Part shown: piece after piece, positions 26,572-36,414 of the stretch
Position numbering within the stretch: position 1 is the first letter of the stretch
Layout of the letters: each line of letters opens with the position of its first letter
Source of the DNA: Bacteroidota bacterium
GTDB taxonomy: Bacteria > Bacteroidota > Bacteroidia > Bacteroidales > JAIFNL01
Direction: 5' to 3'
Assembly (NCBI GenBank): GCA_020047755.1
Contig: JAIFNL010000003.1
Coordinates: 1-55,167, forward strand
DNA: 55,167 nucleotides
Notes under the pieces: model-generated
Seen by the model: only the letters and a program-made list of their open reading frames with translations
Database searches by the model: none
Told to the model about the DNA's origin: nothing
Translations under genes and position numbers: made by a program

Positions 26572-29433
26572 ATGAACGACATATCCATACTGCAAAATAT
26601 TGAGCGCATTTTAGGTTTTTCAATCCCTAAACTTTCTGAAAATGAGTTAAATACATATATTATTCCTTCCTATTATTCAAACGAGTTGGATAGAATAATC
26701 TCTTTAAATCTTTCTGATATTGATGCAAAAGTTTTTGATTTTTTGCTCAAAGATTTGATTTATCTCGAAAAATTGACTATTGTAAGTGCAAAATTAACTG
26801 ATATTCAGTTTTTAGAATTTTTGCCTAATTTGATTTACTTGAATTTAACCGATAATAATATTCAGAGTTTAGCTTCTATTTCAAACTGTAAGTTGTTGAA
26901 TACTCTTATTTTAGCTGAAAATAAAATTTCGGATATTTTGCCTTTAAAAAAATTAACTAGCTTGGTGCACCTTGATTTGCATACCAATAAAATTTTTGAT
27001 ATTTCGCCCATTTCTGAGTTAAAATACATGTCTATTTTAGATTTACGCGAAAATGAAATAACGGACGTTAGTGCTGTGGCTAAAATGCATAATTTAACAA
27101 ATTTGAACTTATATAATAATGATATTGAATCAATTAACCCAGTTTCTAATTTATTAAATCTTACTCATTTTTCTGCCGGACTTAATCATATTCGAGATAT
27201 TTCAGCATTAGCAGTCAGTTTAAATTTGCAATATTTAAATTTGCGCGACAATAAAATTTCAGATATTTCATTTTTAAAAAAATTGGTAAATTTAAAAAAA
27301 CTGAATTTGTGGGACAACAATATTAAAAACGTAGATGATTTAGCGAATTTAACACAGTTAACTTATCTTAATCTTTCTGAAAACCAAATACATAACATCG
27401 ATTCGCTTTCTTTTCTAGTAGAGTTGAAAATACTGAGTTTAGAAAAAAATGAAATAGTAGATATCTCGAAGCTCAAAGAATTGAAAAAATTGGAAAAGCT
27501 TGATGTTCGTTACAATCGAATAAAGAAATTAACATTTTCTTTAGCTGAAAACTTACCTGACATTGTTTCGTTAGATACTTGGGATTATGAAGGTATAAAT
27601 CTATATAACAATCCATTGGAGTTTCCACCTATCGAAATTGTTAAACAAAAAAAACAGGCAGTTTTGAACTTTTTTTCGGAGCTTCACCAAGCCAAAGAAA
27701 CTGATTGCTTAAACGAGGTTAAGTTGATTTTGATAGGAGAGGATAGAGCTGGAAAATCCTCATTAGCAGATGCTTTGAGCAACCTAAATTATAAATTTCA
27801 CGACAAACCAACCACGCAAGGCATAAATATTATTAAATGGATTCTGCCAACTCACGAATTTGCGAATTATACTTCTATTAAAGCACTGAGAGAGAACCCT
27901 TTCAGAGTTAATATTTGGGATTTTGGTGGACAAGAAATTTATCATGCTACACATCAATTTTTTTTGACAAGGCATTCTGTATATTTACTTGTAATTGAAG
28001 CTCGTAGAGATATTCAGCATGTCGATTTTTTTTATTGGCTCAATATTATTAAAGTGCTTAGCAGCAACAGTCCTGTGGTTATTGTCCTGAATAAGATTGA
28101 CTTACCTACAAAAAGTTTACCGATAGCTAATTATCAAGAAAAATTCCCTAATGTATTGAAATACAAAGAAGTAAGTTGCTTAGACGATTACAATTATACT
28201 ATAAATTCATTGCGTGAGGAAATAAAAAAAATAGTTTTCACTAAAAATTTATTACCAGAAATAGGGATTTCTTTACCTAAGGTTTGGGTGGAAATTCGCC
28301 ATAGACTTGATAAATTGAAACAAGAAGGAAATAATTATATTGATTTGAATTTGTATTTCGAAATTTGTGCCGATTATGGAATGCCACAAGAGCGTGCCTT
28401 ATTTCTTTCTGGCTATTTCCATCAAATTGGCGTTTTCCTTCATTTTCAAGAAGATGTGCATCTTAACGATACCATTTTTTTGAATCATGAGTGGGTTACT
28501 TCTGGCGTTTATGCTGTTTTAGATGATGTGCAAACCATAAAAAATAGAGGGAAATTTACAAATTCGGATTTGATAAGGATTTGGAATTCAAATGGTTATC
28601 AAGACAAACGTAGCGAATTGCTTTCGCTTATGCACAACGAGCGTTTTAGTATTTGTTTTGAATTATCCGAAGGTGTTTTTTTAGTTCCTCAGCTTTTGAG
28701 CGAAGAACCTATTGATTATGAATGGAATAACAGTGACCAAAATTTGCAATTTGAATTTAGATATGATTTTATGCCCAAAGGTATTCTTACCCAGTTTATT
28801 GCAAAAAGTCAGACCGAAATTGTAGGCGAAAACTATTGGAGATTTGGTGTATTATTAGAATATGAGAATACACGTGCTATTGTTATAGAATATTATTTTG
28901 AAAAAAAGATTAAAATTAAGTTAGCAGGTGAAAATGGAAAAGATTTTTTAGGAATTATTCGTAAAAATTTGAAGGAAATAAATCGTAATTTTTATGATTT
29001 ACAAGTTATCGAAATGATTCCTTGCAATTGCAAACATTGTATATCTTCTGAAACGCCTCATTTTTATAACTATACAAAATTGAAAGAGCGTTTGAAGCGA
29101 GGAAAAGCTACAATAGAATGTTATAATAGTTATGAAAATGTGAATATTTATACATTGCTTTATGATGTTGGAACGCAAAGTGCTCAGATAGATGATATTG
29201 TTTTTTTAATTTCGAAAAATGAATTGGATAAAGCCATTGAACTACTGCTAATTGCTGCTAAAAATGATGATGAAAGTACTTACAATCAGGTTATTATGGT
29301 TTCAGCTAAGTTCAATTCTCTTAAAAACCAAATGATAGAAGGAACGCTTTCTCAAGAAGAAATTGATTTGCAAAAATCGCAAATCCGAAAATCTTTACTT
29401 ACAATAATTAATCAATATCGTGTTGAAATTTAA
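26572..29433 (+). CDS. Roco GTPase: leucine-rich repeats, Roc-COR and C-terminal EAD11-like domain
   Basis: The 953-residue cytosolic protein has about 12 leucine-rich repeats of the 22-residue kind (about 60-345; LxxLNLxxNxIxxI), then a Roc GTPase domain with P-loop GEDRAGKSS (about 389), switch II WDFGGQEIYHATH (about 448) and NKIDL (about 507), then a COR domain (about 560-850) with a CNCKHC cysteine group. Residues about 870-953 (DDIVFLISKNELDKAIELLL, NQVIMVSAKFNSL, GTLSQEEIDLQ) look like effector-associated domain 11, an adaptor found in prokaryotic conflict and cell-death systems. It therefore may be a GTP-switch sensor that recruits an effector. The T9SS plug gene starts 6 bases after it. 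Confidence 0.9.
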   Translation: MNDISILQNIERILGFSIPKLSENELNTYIIPSYYSNELDRIISLNLSDIDAKVFDFLLKDLIYLEKLTIVSAKLTDIQFLEFLPNLIYLNLTDNNIQSLASISNCKLLNTLILAENKISDILPLKKLTSLVHLDLHTNKIFDISPISELKYMSILDLRENEITDVSAVAKMHNLTNLNLYNNDIESINPVSNLLNLTHFSAGLNHIRDISALAVSLNLQYLNLRDNKISDISFLKKLVNLKKLNLWDNNIKNVDDLANLTQLTYLNLSENQIHNIDSLSFLVELKILSLEKNEIVDISKLKELKKLEKLDVRYNRIKKLTFSLAENLPDIVSLDTWDYEGINLYNNPLEFPPIEIVKQKKQAVLNFFSELHQAKETDCLNEVKLILIGEDRAGKSSLADALSNLNYKFHDKPTTQGINIIKWILPTHEFANYTSIKALRENPFRVNIWDFGGQEIYHATHQFFLTRHSVYLLVIEARRDIQHVDFFYWLNIIKVLSSNSPVVIVLNKIDLPTKSLPIANYQEKFPNVLKYKEVSCLDDYNYTINSLREEIKKIVFTKNLLPEIGISLPKVWVEIRHRLDKLKQEGNNYIDLNLYFEICADYGMPQERALFLSGYFHQIGVFLHFQEDVHLNDTIFLNHEWVTSGVYAVLDDVQTIKNRGKFTNSDLIRIWNSNGYQDKRSELLSLMHNERFSICFELSEGVFLVPQLLSEEPIDYEWNNSDQNLQFEFRYDFMPKGILTQFIAKSQTEIVGENYWRFGVLLEYENTRAIVIEYYFEKKIKIKLAGENGKDFLGIIRKNLKEINRNFYDLQVIEMIPCNCKHCISSETPHFYNYTKLKERLKRGKATIECYNSYENVNIYTLLYDVGTQSAQIDDIVFLISKNELDKAIELLLIAAKNDDESTYNQVIMVSAKFNSLKNQMIEGTLSQEEIDLQKSQIRKSLLTIINQYRVEI

Positions 29434-29439
29434 GCTATT

Positions 29440-30729
29440 ATGAAAAAAAAATTTTCGGAGCGCATAGCAATTATGCTGCTTTTTATTTCATTTTCAATGA
29501 GTTTGAAGGCTCAATTGTTTACCAACAGAAATTTGCTTTTTGAGGATAAAATTTATGCGCAAAATATAAAAACTCTTCAGGCATCGCGGGCAGATTGGGA
29601 CATGGCATACCCAATTATTAAATTAAATTCAGATGAAAAAATTAAAATTTCCTTTGATTTGTTGGGCGAAAATTTTGTTGATTTTTCTTACACCCTCATT
29701 CATTGCGATGCAAACTGGAATCCTTCCGATTTGCTTTTTAGTGAATATTGTTCTGGTTTTGAGGTAAATACTTTGAATGAATTTTATTTTTCGATTAATA
29801 CTTTTGCAAAATATATTCACTATCAAGTGCAAATGCCTAATGATGATGTAAGCCCTTTAATTTCTGGCAATTATCTTTTTGTCGTTTTTGAACAAGATAA
29901 TCCCGAACGTTTAATTTTGAGCAAGCGCCTTTATTTTGTCGATTCTAAAGTAGAAATTTCGACAACTATTAAGCGTTCGGTAACAAATAATTTACAAATT
30001 GCAGGGCAAAGAATTGATTTTAACCTTTTTAAAACTGATGCTTCGGTTGCTTCTGAAAATATTCAAGTTGCTGTTTTTCAGAATGGTAGAAATGATAATT
30101 CAAAAAAACACTTGCAACCCAAATTTTTATCGGGCAACGAGCTTATTTTTCAAGATGAGTTGGCAAATGTGTTTGATGCTGGAAATGAATTTAGACATCT
30201 CGATATGAAAAGTGAGCGATTTCAACCAATGGGCGTCGAACAAATTTATTATGAGAAGCCATACTACCACTTCAAACTTGATACTGATTTTGCCAGAAAT
30301 GCTGGTAAATACCAGACAAAACGAGATTTGAATGGCGAATTTTTCATTAAACGAGAGGAAAGCGATGAAAGTTATAGAAATGCCGATTATTTTTATGCTC
30401 ATTTTCGGCTTAATACGCCAAATGAATTGCTAGGAGGCGATGTTTTTATTGTTGGAGCTTTTTCTAATTGGAATTTACTGCCCGAAAATCGAATGTTTTA
30501 CAATCTCGAGGCGAAAAATTACGAAGCTACTCTTTTTCTCAAGCAGGGATATTACAATTATGCGTATGTTTTTAAAAATACAAAAACAAGAGCGTGGGAT
30601 TTTAATTTTTTTGAAGGAAATTTTTCAGAAACTGAAAATAAATATTTGATTTTTGTTTATGATGTAAATCCTTTAAATAATTATCATCAATTAATTGGTT
30701 ACAAGGTTTTTACTAATTATCAAGATTGA
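29440..30729 (+). CDS. Type IX secretion system plug-domain protein (DUF5103)
   Basis: The 429-residue protein has a signal peptide (IAIMLLFISFSMSLKAQ) and matches the DUF5103/T9SS plug-domain family: an N-terminal strand-rich domain with LTRADWDMAYPI-like text (LQASRADWDMAYPIIKL), FSYTLIHCDANWNPSD, and a C-terminal domain with VFIVGAFSNWNLLPENRMFY. In T9SS organisms the plug protein gates the large SprA/Sov translocon in the outer membrane from the periplasm. It starts 6 bases after the Roco gene, so translation may be coupled, but a functional link is not obvious. Its stop is 2 bases from the convergent TPR gene. Confidence 0.87.
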   Translation: MKKKFSERIAIMLLFISFSMSLKAQLFTNRNLLFEDKIYAQNIKTLQASRADWDMAYPIIKLNSDEKIKISFDLLGENFVDFSYTLIHCDANWNPSDLLFSEYCSGFEVNTLNEFYFSINTFAKYIHYQVQMPNDDVSPLISGNYLFVVFEQDNPERLILSKRLYFVDSKVEISTTIKRSVTNNLQIAGQRIDFNLFKTDASVASENIQVAVFQNGRNDNSKKHLQPKFLSGNELIFQDELANVFDAGNEFRHLDMKSERFQPMGVEQIYYEKPYYHFKLDTDFARNAGKYQTKRDLNGEFFIKREESDESYRNADYFYAHFRLNTPNELLGGDVFIVGAFSNWNLLPENRMFYNLEAKNYEATLFLKQGYYNYAYVFKNTKTRAWDFNFFEGNFSETENKYLIFVYDVNPLNNYHQLIGYKVFTNYQD

Positions 30730-30731
30730 GT

Positions 30732-31940
30732 TTATTCTTGGCAGTTTTTTTCAAAAGCTTCATTTGCTTTGGAAACGCCTAATTTGATTGCTGTTTTCAA
30801 GTAAAAGCAAGCATTTTCTATATTTTTTTCTTTTAGGCTCAATTGTGCTAGTTGAAAGTAAGCTTCGCCAATATTGGGGTTATAATCAAGCGCTTGCGTA
30901 AAATCTTTGAATGCAGAGTTGGTGTTGCTCGTTTTTGTATAGAGTAAACCGCGAGTTACAAGGTAATCTGGGTTGGTTGGTTCTTTTGCAATTAGCTGAT
31001 TTATAGTTATTAAAGCGTCCCAAGTTTCTCCAGAATTAATTTGGTATCTTGCTTTTGCATTTTTAAGCAATGAATTTTCCGAATTATATTTTAGACAATG
31101 ATTAATATCTTCAATTGCGGCAGTATAATTTTCCATTAAAGAGTATGTTTCTGCTCGCTTTATGTAATAATCGAAATTATATTTGTCTATTTTGAGCAAA
31201 ATTGTGTAATTATCTAATGCTATTTTGTATTTTTTAAGCTCTTTTGCTATTTCAGCCTGCAAAAAAAGATATTTCTCTTCGTTTTTTTTCAATTCAACGG
31301 CATTTTTTACATCTTTTGATGCGTTTTTATAATCTTCAAGCTTAAAAAATACGCTTGCTCGTAAATAATATGCTTCGTGCGAATCTGTATTTATCGAAAG
31401 GAAGGCATCTAAATTTTCTAATGCTTCTATATTTCTGTTATTTTTAAAATAATAATTTGCTTCCGCTAGTTCTATCTCTTTGGTTGAATACCAATCTTTT
31501 AGCCAAAGTTTTTCCCATTCTTTGTCATTTTTTAGATTATTGAAAGCAGTATCCATTTTTATGGTTGCTTCACTTTCTTTGTTTGAGTTTTGTAAGTGTA
31601 ATTTTAAAAATTCCAGAGATTTTTCTTTTTCGTTTAAAAGAGCATAACATTTTGATAAATAGATACTTGATAAGGAACTGTTTCTATTCAATAAAGTTTC
31701 AAAATCTCCAATGGCTTTTATATAATTTCCTGAATAATAGAATGCAAGCGCTTGTTTTTGAAGCACTTCATTGCTTTTTTGTTTATCGTTTATTTCTGAA
31801 AATAACATTGCGGCTTTGGCAAAATTATTATTTTTAAGCTCTATTTCTGCTGTAAATATTTTATCATCAATAGTTTGACTTATAGCAAACTTTGAAATGA
31901 GTAAAATGCTTATAATCAATATATTTTGTTTTGTTTTCAT
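30732..31940 (-). CDS. Secreted TPR-repeat protein
   Basis: About 402 residues from the Met at 31940; the ORF-track start at 31961 adds seven residues before the signal sequence MKTKQNILIISILLISKFAISQ, so the later Met is preferred. The remainder is a solenoid of about ten tetratricopeptide repeats, for example EALENLDAFLSINTDSHEAYYLRA and SAFKDFTQALDYNPNIGEAYFQLA, and it ends with a Sel1-like piece (ENACFYLKTAIKLGVSKANEAFEKNC). It is exported to the periplasm or outer membrane and presumably binds a protein partner. No more specific family is recognisable. It lies downstream of the CHU_C protein gene on the same strand with a 120-base gap. Confidence 0.82.
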   Translation of the reverse strand: MKTKQNILIISILLISKFAISQTIDDKIFTAEIELKNNNFAKAAMLFSEINDKQKSNEVLQKQALAFYYSGNYIKAIGDFETLLNRNSSLSSIYLSKCYALLNEKEKSLEFLKLHLQNSNKESEATIKMDTAFNNLKNDKEWEKLWLKDWYSTKEIELAEANYYFKNNRNIEALENLDAFLSINTDSHEAYYLRASVFFKLEDYKNASKDVKNAVELKKNEEKYLFLQAEIAKELKKYKIALDNYTILLKIDKYNFDYYIKRAETYSLMENYTAAIEDINHCLKYNSENSLLKNAKARYQINSGETWDALITINQLIAKEPTNPDYLVTRGLLYTKTSNTNSAFKDFTQALDYNPNIGEAYFQLAQLSLKEKNIENACFYLKTAIKLGVSKANEAFEKNCQE

Positions 31941-32059
31941 CTTAAAACCGTTTTGGAACAAATTACTTTCACTACTTTGAGATTGTTTTATCTTAAAATT
32001 TTTATTAGAAAATACTTGTCTTTTTAATTTTTACTGTATAAATTAATATGCTTTTATTC

Positions 32060-34711
32060 TTAAGGTTCTATAATTTGTTGTGAACTCCCATAGACATGAA
32101 TGAAGCCAGTTAGGGTTTTTACTTCTGTTCCGGAAAGGCGCTTTTCCCAAATATCGCAGATGTAATAATAAACTCCATCACTAACTTTATTTTTGGTTTT
32201 TAAATACGAACCGTCCCAATTTACTCGCTTATCGTCAGTTTTATAGACCAATTCACCCCATCTGTTGAATATTTGAATATCTAATTTTTCGACAGAGTAG
32301 AAAGATGTTGATTTAAAAATATCATTTTTCCCATCTCCATTGGGAGTAAAAACGTTTGGCAACGAAAAATCTGAACACATATCGATGCAAACTTTTTGAT
32401 TTCTACTACTTTCATTGCCCAAACTATCGATGGCTGTAACAATGTAGCAGCCTGAAAGTGTTTGATTTTCAATTAAATGAATAAAACTTGTATCGTTTGG
32501 CGCATGTGGCTTTTCTATTGTTTCTAGTAAAGTAGGCGCATCGGTTAAGGTGGAGCTGTAATAAATTTTATAGGCAACTAAATCTGTTGTACCACAAGTT
32601 TTTACAGGATTTGTCCATTTAAGAACATTATAGCCTTCATCGCAAATGCTTGTTAATGTGAGGATTGGTGGACAAGGCGGCGTCAAATCTTTGGGACTTG
32701 CGCAGGCTTTTTGGCTAAAATTGATGAGCGGTTTTGGATAGTTTCCTACCACGTATTGCCCTTCAGTTTTCACATAATAGCAATATTCTTGACCATTTGT
32801 GAGATTTGTGTCGGTGTAAGTACTTGTGTCAGTGGTTGCTATCGCTTCAAAAAGTAGCGTATTTTTATTTTGCCTATAAATTGTATATTTTTTATTAATC
32901 CATGGAACTCTCTCTTTTACAGATATTTTAATTCTCTGGTCGTCGGGTTCTAAAACCGTAAAGATAGACGCTCCTGACGATGATGCTCCAATAACTTTCC
33001 AAACTCCATCGCCATCTGGGTCATTAAAAACACCAACATTATAGTTGTATTGTTTCTGAAAAGTATTCAGGTTATTGTCGGTAAAAATAGTGTCGTTTAA
33101 TCCACCCAAAATATAATGCTCAGTTACACCTATTTCGCCTTCACCGCTCCAAAGTTCGTAGCGATAGGGCGGAGGCGTAATTGTGCTATCTATTTCTGTT
33201 GGTTTTGACCAAATGGCTCTGATTATTCCATTGTTAATGTCTGTTTCATCGACAGTTACGTTGGTTAGCACCGGAATTCCTTGTGCTAAGTCGGTGCAAG
33301 CCTCTTCTGATGCATAACTTTCTGCGCCATCTGTAAAATATGAGATAACTCTGTAACAGTATAAATATCCGTGAGTTAGCTTTTTGTCATCGTCTATATA
33401 ATTTGTGTCGTTGATGTTCGGAAGCGTTGCTATTAATTTGAAGTTGGTATAGGCTGGAACGCCAGTTTCACATTCACTTGGAGTCCAGCCCGACGATTCT
33501 TCGCGTCTATAAAGCTTATAACCAATGGCTTGGGTGCATTCTGCTTTATTCCAGCTTAGTGCAATTAAATTATTACTTGCTGCTGCCTGCAAATTTTCGG
33601 GTGCCGGTGCTACAACTGTAATTTTGATACTTCGATTGCTGGTCATTGGTAAATCACAGCCAATGCAGTTTGAGTAACATTCGTCGCAATTAAAATCAAC
33701 TTTGTCGCGCGCTTTAAAAATTATAGTGTACGGATTTTTAGCTACATGTAAGCAATTTGTTTGCCACGAAAACTCGGAACTTACATTTCCAATTCCTGTA
33801 GCTGGTTTGAATTGCGCTTTGGAGTTAGCGACCTCATAAACTCCACCATACGAATCTAGCGTAATTTCTTTTCCTTCAGCATCTTGTGCCGAAACGGTGA
33901 AAGAAATAGCATCGCCTGCTGTTACACACCAATCTTTTAAATCGTTGATTATAGGTGGTTTGTTGTTTGAATTGATTACGTCAATTTGCATATCGCGAAT
34001 AAGGCTACCAATTTTTACACCTTGTCGCCATTCCGATATTTCAATTGCCACATTATAAGCACCTTGATAAATTGGCGTATTCCAAATCAAATCTCCAGTT
34101 ATTGGGTTTATGTAAATAGGTTCAATGCTCGATTCTGGATACGTGTAATTTGTAATTGGCTTACCGTCAATGCCTAAGCAAGCCGTGAGCTTGTACGAAA
34201 GGCTATCGCCATCGGGGTCGTAAGCCGCTGGATTGTGGATAAACTTCTGACCCACAGCTGCCTTATCGTGTGGCGGATTTAACAGCAGAGGCGTATTGTT
34301 CTGTCCTAGTAGTGGATTTATTTGAAGTGTTGTTTTAATCGAAAATGCCACATTTATAGATAGTGGAATATTTATAACTCCCTCATTTCTATTGAAATCG
34401 AGCATAATAATAGAATAAGTTCCCGGACCTGGATAGGTATGCACTGCGGTGTACTTATTCCTTTGAATTGTGCTAGTTATGCGGTATATTTCCCAGCGAG
34501 CAACCGTATCTTGTGTATTGTCGCCCCACATAAAAGCCAATTCTGGACGGTCTGCTTGATTGTTTCCATAAGCAGTATAAGTTGTTACGGTAACCTCAAA
34601 TGTCAGTGGTCCAAGCTGTTTGTATGTTATTTCGCCAGCTCTATTATGCGTGGCAATTGCATTTCCAATAAAGAAAATTAGAAGCGCAAGTAAAAATATT
34701 GTTTTTTTCAT
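32060..34711 (-). CDS. Large secreted protein with fibronectin-like domains and gliding-motility C-terminal (CHU_C, type B) sorting domain
   Basis: The 883-residue protein has a signal peptide (TIFLLALLIFFIGNAIA), an N-terminal region with HNRAGEITYKQLG and DPDGDSLSYKL (cadherin/PKD-like), several fibronectin type III-like modules (for example NLIALSWNKAE, GYKLYRRE, LKWTNPV) and a C-terminal T9SS sorting domain with LPNVFTPNGDGKNDIF, FNRWGELVYKTD and DGVYYYICDIW. Such proteins are carried across the outer membrane by the type IX system and stay at the surface or are released; this type often forms adhesive or filament proteins. It is a strong sign that the host has a T9SS. Confidence 0.92.
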   Translation of the reverse strand: MKKTIFLLALLIFFIGNAIATHNRAGEITYKQLGPLTFEVTVTTYTAYGNNQADRPELAFMWGDNTQDTVARWEIYRITSTIQRNKYTAVHTYPGPGTYSIIMLDFNRNEGVINIPLSINVAFSIKTTLQINPLLGQNNTPLLLNPPHDKAAVGQKFIHNPAAYDPDGDSLSYKLTACLGIDGKPITNYTYPESSIEPIYINPITGDLIWNTPIYQGAYNVAIEISEWRQGVKIGSLIRDMQIDVINSNNKPPIINDLKDWCVTAGDAISFTVSAQDAEGKEITLDSYGGVYEVANSKAQFKPATGIGNVSSEFSWQTNCLHVAKNPYTIIFKARDKVDFNCDECYSNCIGCDLPMTSNRSIKITVVAPAPENLQAAASNNLIALSWNKAECTQAIGYKLYRREESSGWTPSECETGVPAYTNFKLIATLPNINDTNYIDDDKKLTHGYLYCYRVISYFTDGAESYASEEACTDLAQGIPVLTNVTVDETDINNGIIRAIWSKPTEIDSTITPPPYRYELWSGEGEIGVTEHYILGGLNDTIFTDNNLNTFQKQYNYNVGVFNDPDGDGVWKVIGASSSGASIFTVLEPDDQRIKISVKERVPWINKKYTIYRQNKNTLLFEAIATTDTSTYTDTNLTNGQEYCYYVKTEGQYVVGNYPKPLINFSQKACASPKDLTPPCPPILTLTSICDEGYNVLKWTNPVKTCGTTDLVAYKIYYSSTLTDAPTLLETIEKPHAPNDTSFIHLIENQTLSGCYIVTAIDSLGNESSRNQKVCIDMCSDFSLPNVFTPNGDGKNDIFKSTSFYSVEKLDIQIFNRWGELVYKTDDKRVNWDGSYLKTKNKVSDGVYYYICDIWEKRLSGTEVKTLTGFIHVYGSSQQIIEP

Positions 34712-35017
34712 TTTATTAAAATTATCGAGGCTTTATCTATATTTTGCCTTTTTTTTAAAATTTTAATGCTTAATATATTGTTAATTACTTGTAATATAAT
34801 TAATTAACAAATTTAATTCTATTTTTTCTGCTCAAATCTTAACTATAAAAAGAAATTAAAATTTGATGCAAATCTACACTTTTTTTGTATTTGAGAATAA
34901 ATTTTCATCAAAAATGATTTTACACTTTAGTTAAGTCTTTATTGAAACGAAATACTCGAAAATTAATTAATTTAGAACTAATTATTTTGCCAGAAAAAAT
35001 TAACTGAAAATTACTCA
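34712..35017. other. AT-rich intergenic region
   Basis: 306 bases between two minus-strand genes. No gene, RNA or clear hairpin was found; it presumably holds the promoter of the CHU_C gene, but no box matching TAnnTTTG was identified with confidence. Confidence 0.5.
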
Positions 35018-35530
35018 TTACTTTATTTTAAAACTATTCTCTTTTACCACATTATCAAGTTTAAAAGCTTCCTCAAAATTCTTGTATTTGAAGACCACCA
35101 AATTTGTTTGATCTTCATATAAATCAGTCATTACAGATGTTTTCAGTTTTACACTTTGAATTGAAGCTGGAGCTTTCATTTCAAATTTTATCCAAATTGC
35201 CTCTATATTCGAGTCTTTTTCCTTGAAAATAAGGTCATTAGAATATTTTTTCCCATTATTAAACACAATTCCAAAATGCTCTTTTACATATTTAGTGCTG
35301 TAAAAATCGTATTTGGGATTTTCGCTACTTTTCCCTGTATTTAGATTAATTCCGTATTTTTTTTGTATGATTGTTTCAAAATCATCTACAAAAATTTTAA
35401 AAAGAACATCAAAATTTTTGCTTTTTGAATTGTATTCTATGCTCACCAATGCAATATGCAGTGGATGTTTTTCTGCCGAAAATGTATTTAAACTTAAAAA
35501 AAATGCTAGAATTAAAAAGATTATTCGCAT
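35018..35530 (-). CDS. DUF6702 family exported protein
   Basis: The 170-residue protein has a signal peptide (IIFLILAFFLSLNTFSA) and the DUF6702 pattern: HPLHIALVSIEYNSKSKNFDV, FKIFVDDFETIIQKKY and ending with short strands. The family is periplasmic and of unknown function. It is divergent from the HupE/UreJ-like gene at 35645, an arrangement I know as common in Bacteroidota, so both may serve metal uptake or assembly. That link is inferred only from the neighbourhood. Confidence 0.78.
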   Translation of the reverse strand: MRIIFLILAFFLSLNTFSAEKHPLHIALVSIEYNSKSKNFDVLFKIFVDDFETIIQKKYGINLNTGKSSENPKYDFYSTKYVKEHFGIVFNNGKKYSNDLIFKEKDSNIEAIWIKFEMKAPASIQSVKLKTSVMTDLYEDQTNLVVFKYKNFEEAFKLDNVVKENSFKIK

Positions 35531-35568
35531 ATTTGCTTTAATTTTTGGGTTAATTTACTTCAAATATT

Positions 35569-35602
35569 TTTGTAAAATTACTGAAAAAAAATAGCATCTT
35601 TG
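35569..35602 (+). promoter_or_regulatory. Probable promoter of the HupE/UreJ gene
   Basis: TTTG (35569-35572), 22 bases, then CATCTTTG (35595-35602), one mismatch to TAnnTTTG. Start of transcription near 35608, about 37 bases before the ATG at 35645. Confidence 0.4.
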
Positions 35603-35644
35603 CATTTTTACTCAAATTTAATTCTTATTTTATCTTAAAATTTT

Positions 35645-36241
35645 ATGCAATTATTTAATTTATATTTACAGCTTGGATTTGAGCATATTGCCGATTTTGC
35701 AGGCTACGACCACATTTTATTTATAATAACGTTGTGCGGCGTTTATTTATTTTCGCAATGGCGACAAGTTTTGATACTTATAACTGCCTTTACCATAGGG
35801 CATTCCATTACATTAGCTTTGGCAAGCTTGCAAGTTTTAACTTTTTCTACAAAATTAATTGAGTTTTTAATCCCTGTTACTATTTTTATTACGGCTTTGT
35901 CCAATATTTTGGCAAAACGCACAACCTACAGCGAAACTAATTATTATTTTCGATATTCCATGGCTCTTTTCTTTGGATTGATTCATGGGCTAGGTTTTTC
36001 AAATTACCTTCGTAGCTTATTAGGTTTGGAAATTAGCATTATAAAGCCACTTTTTGCTTTTAATTTGGGGCTTGAGCTTGGGCAAATTGCGATAGTTTTT
36101 ATCATTTTGAGCTTTGCTTATTTATTTGTAACTAAGCTTAAAACTTTGCAAAGAGAATGGAATTTAATTATTTCGGGAGCTGGTTTAGGCATTTCCTTAA
36201 TTATGAGTGTAGAGAGGTTTCATGTTTTAATAAATAATTAA
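35645..36241 (+). CDS. HupE/UreJ family membrane protein
   Basis: The 198-residue protein has about six membrane helices and the HupE/UreJ motifs: LGFEHIADFAGYDHILFI (His and Asp likely for metal), FTIGHSITLALA and FGLIHGLGFSNYL. Family members transport or sense nickel or cobalt, but no urease or hydrogenase gene lies nearby. It is divergent from the DUF6702 gene. The substrate is therefore uncertain. Confidence 0.85.
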   Translation: MQLFNLYLQLGFEHIADFAGYDHILFIITLCGVYLFSQWRQVLILITAFTIGHSITLALASLQVLTFSTKLIEFLIPVTIFITALSNILAKRTTYSETNYYFRYSMALFFGLIHGLGFSNYLRSLLGLEISIIKPLFAFNLGLELGQIAIVFIILSFAYLFVTKLKTLQREWNLIISGAGLGISLIMSVERFHVLINN

Positions 36242-36414
36242 ACAATTTGATGAAATTTGCACTACCTAATTTCCTTTATTTGCTTCTTATTAAAGATTTC
36301 AATGTTTGATAATACCGTTGGTAATCAATATATTAAAATTGGATTGCTGTATTATTTCTAATTTTTAAGTTATTTATATAAAATTTTATTTTTAAATTAA
36401 AAGAATAAAGAATT

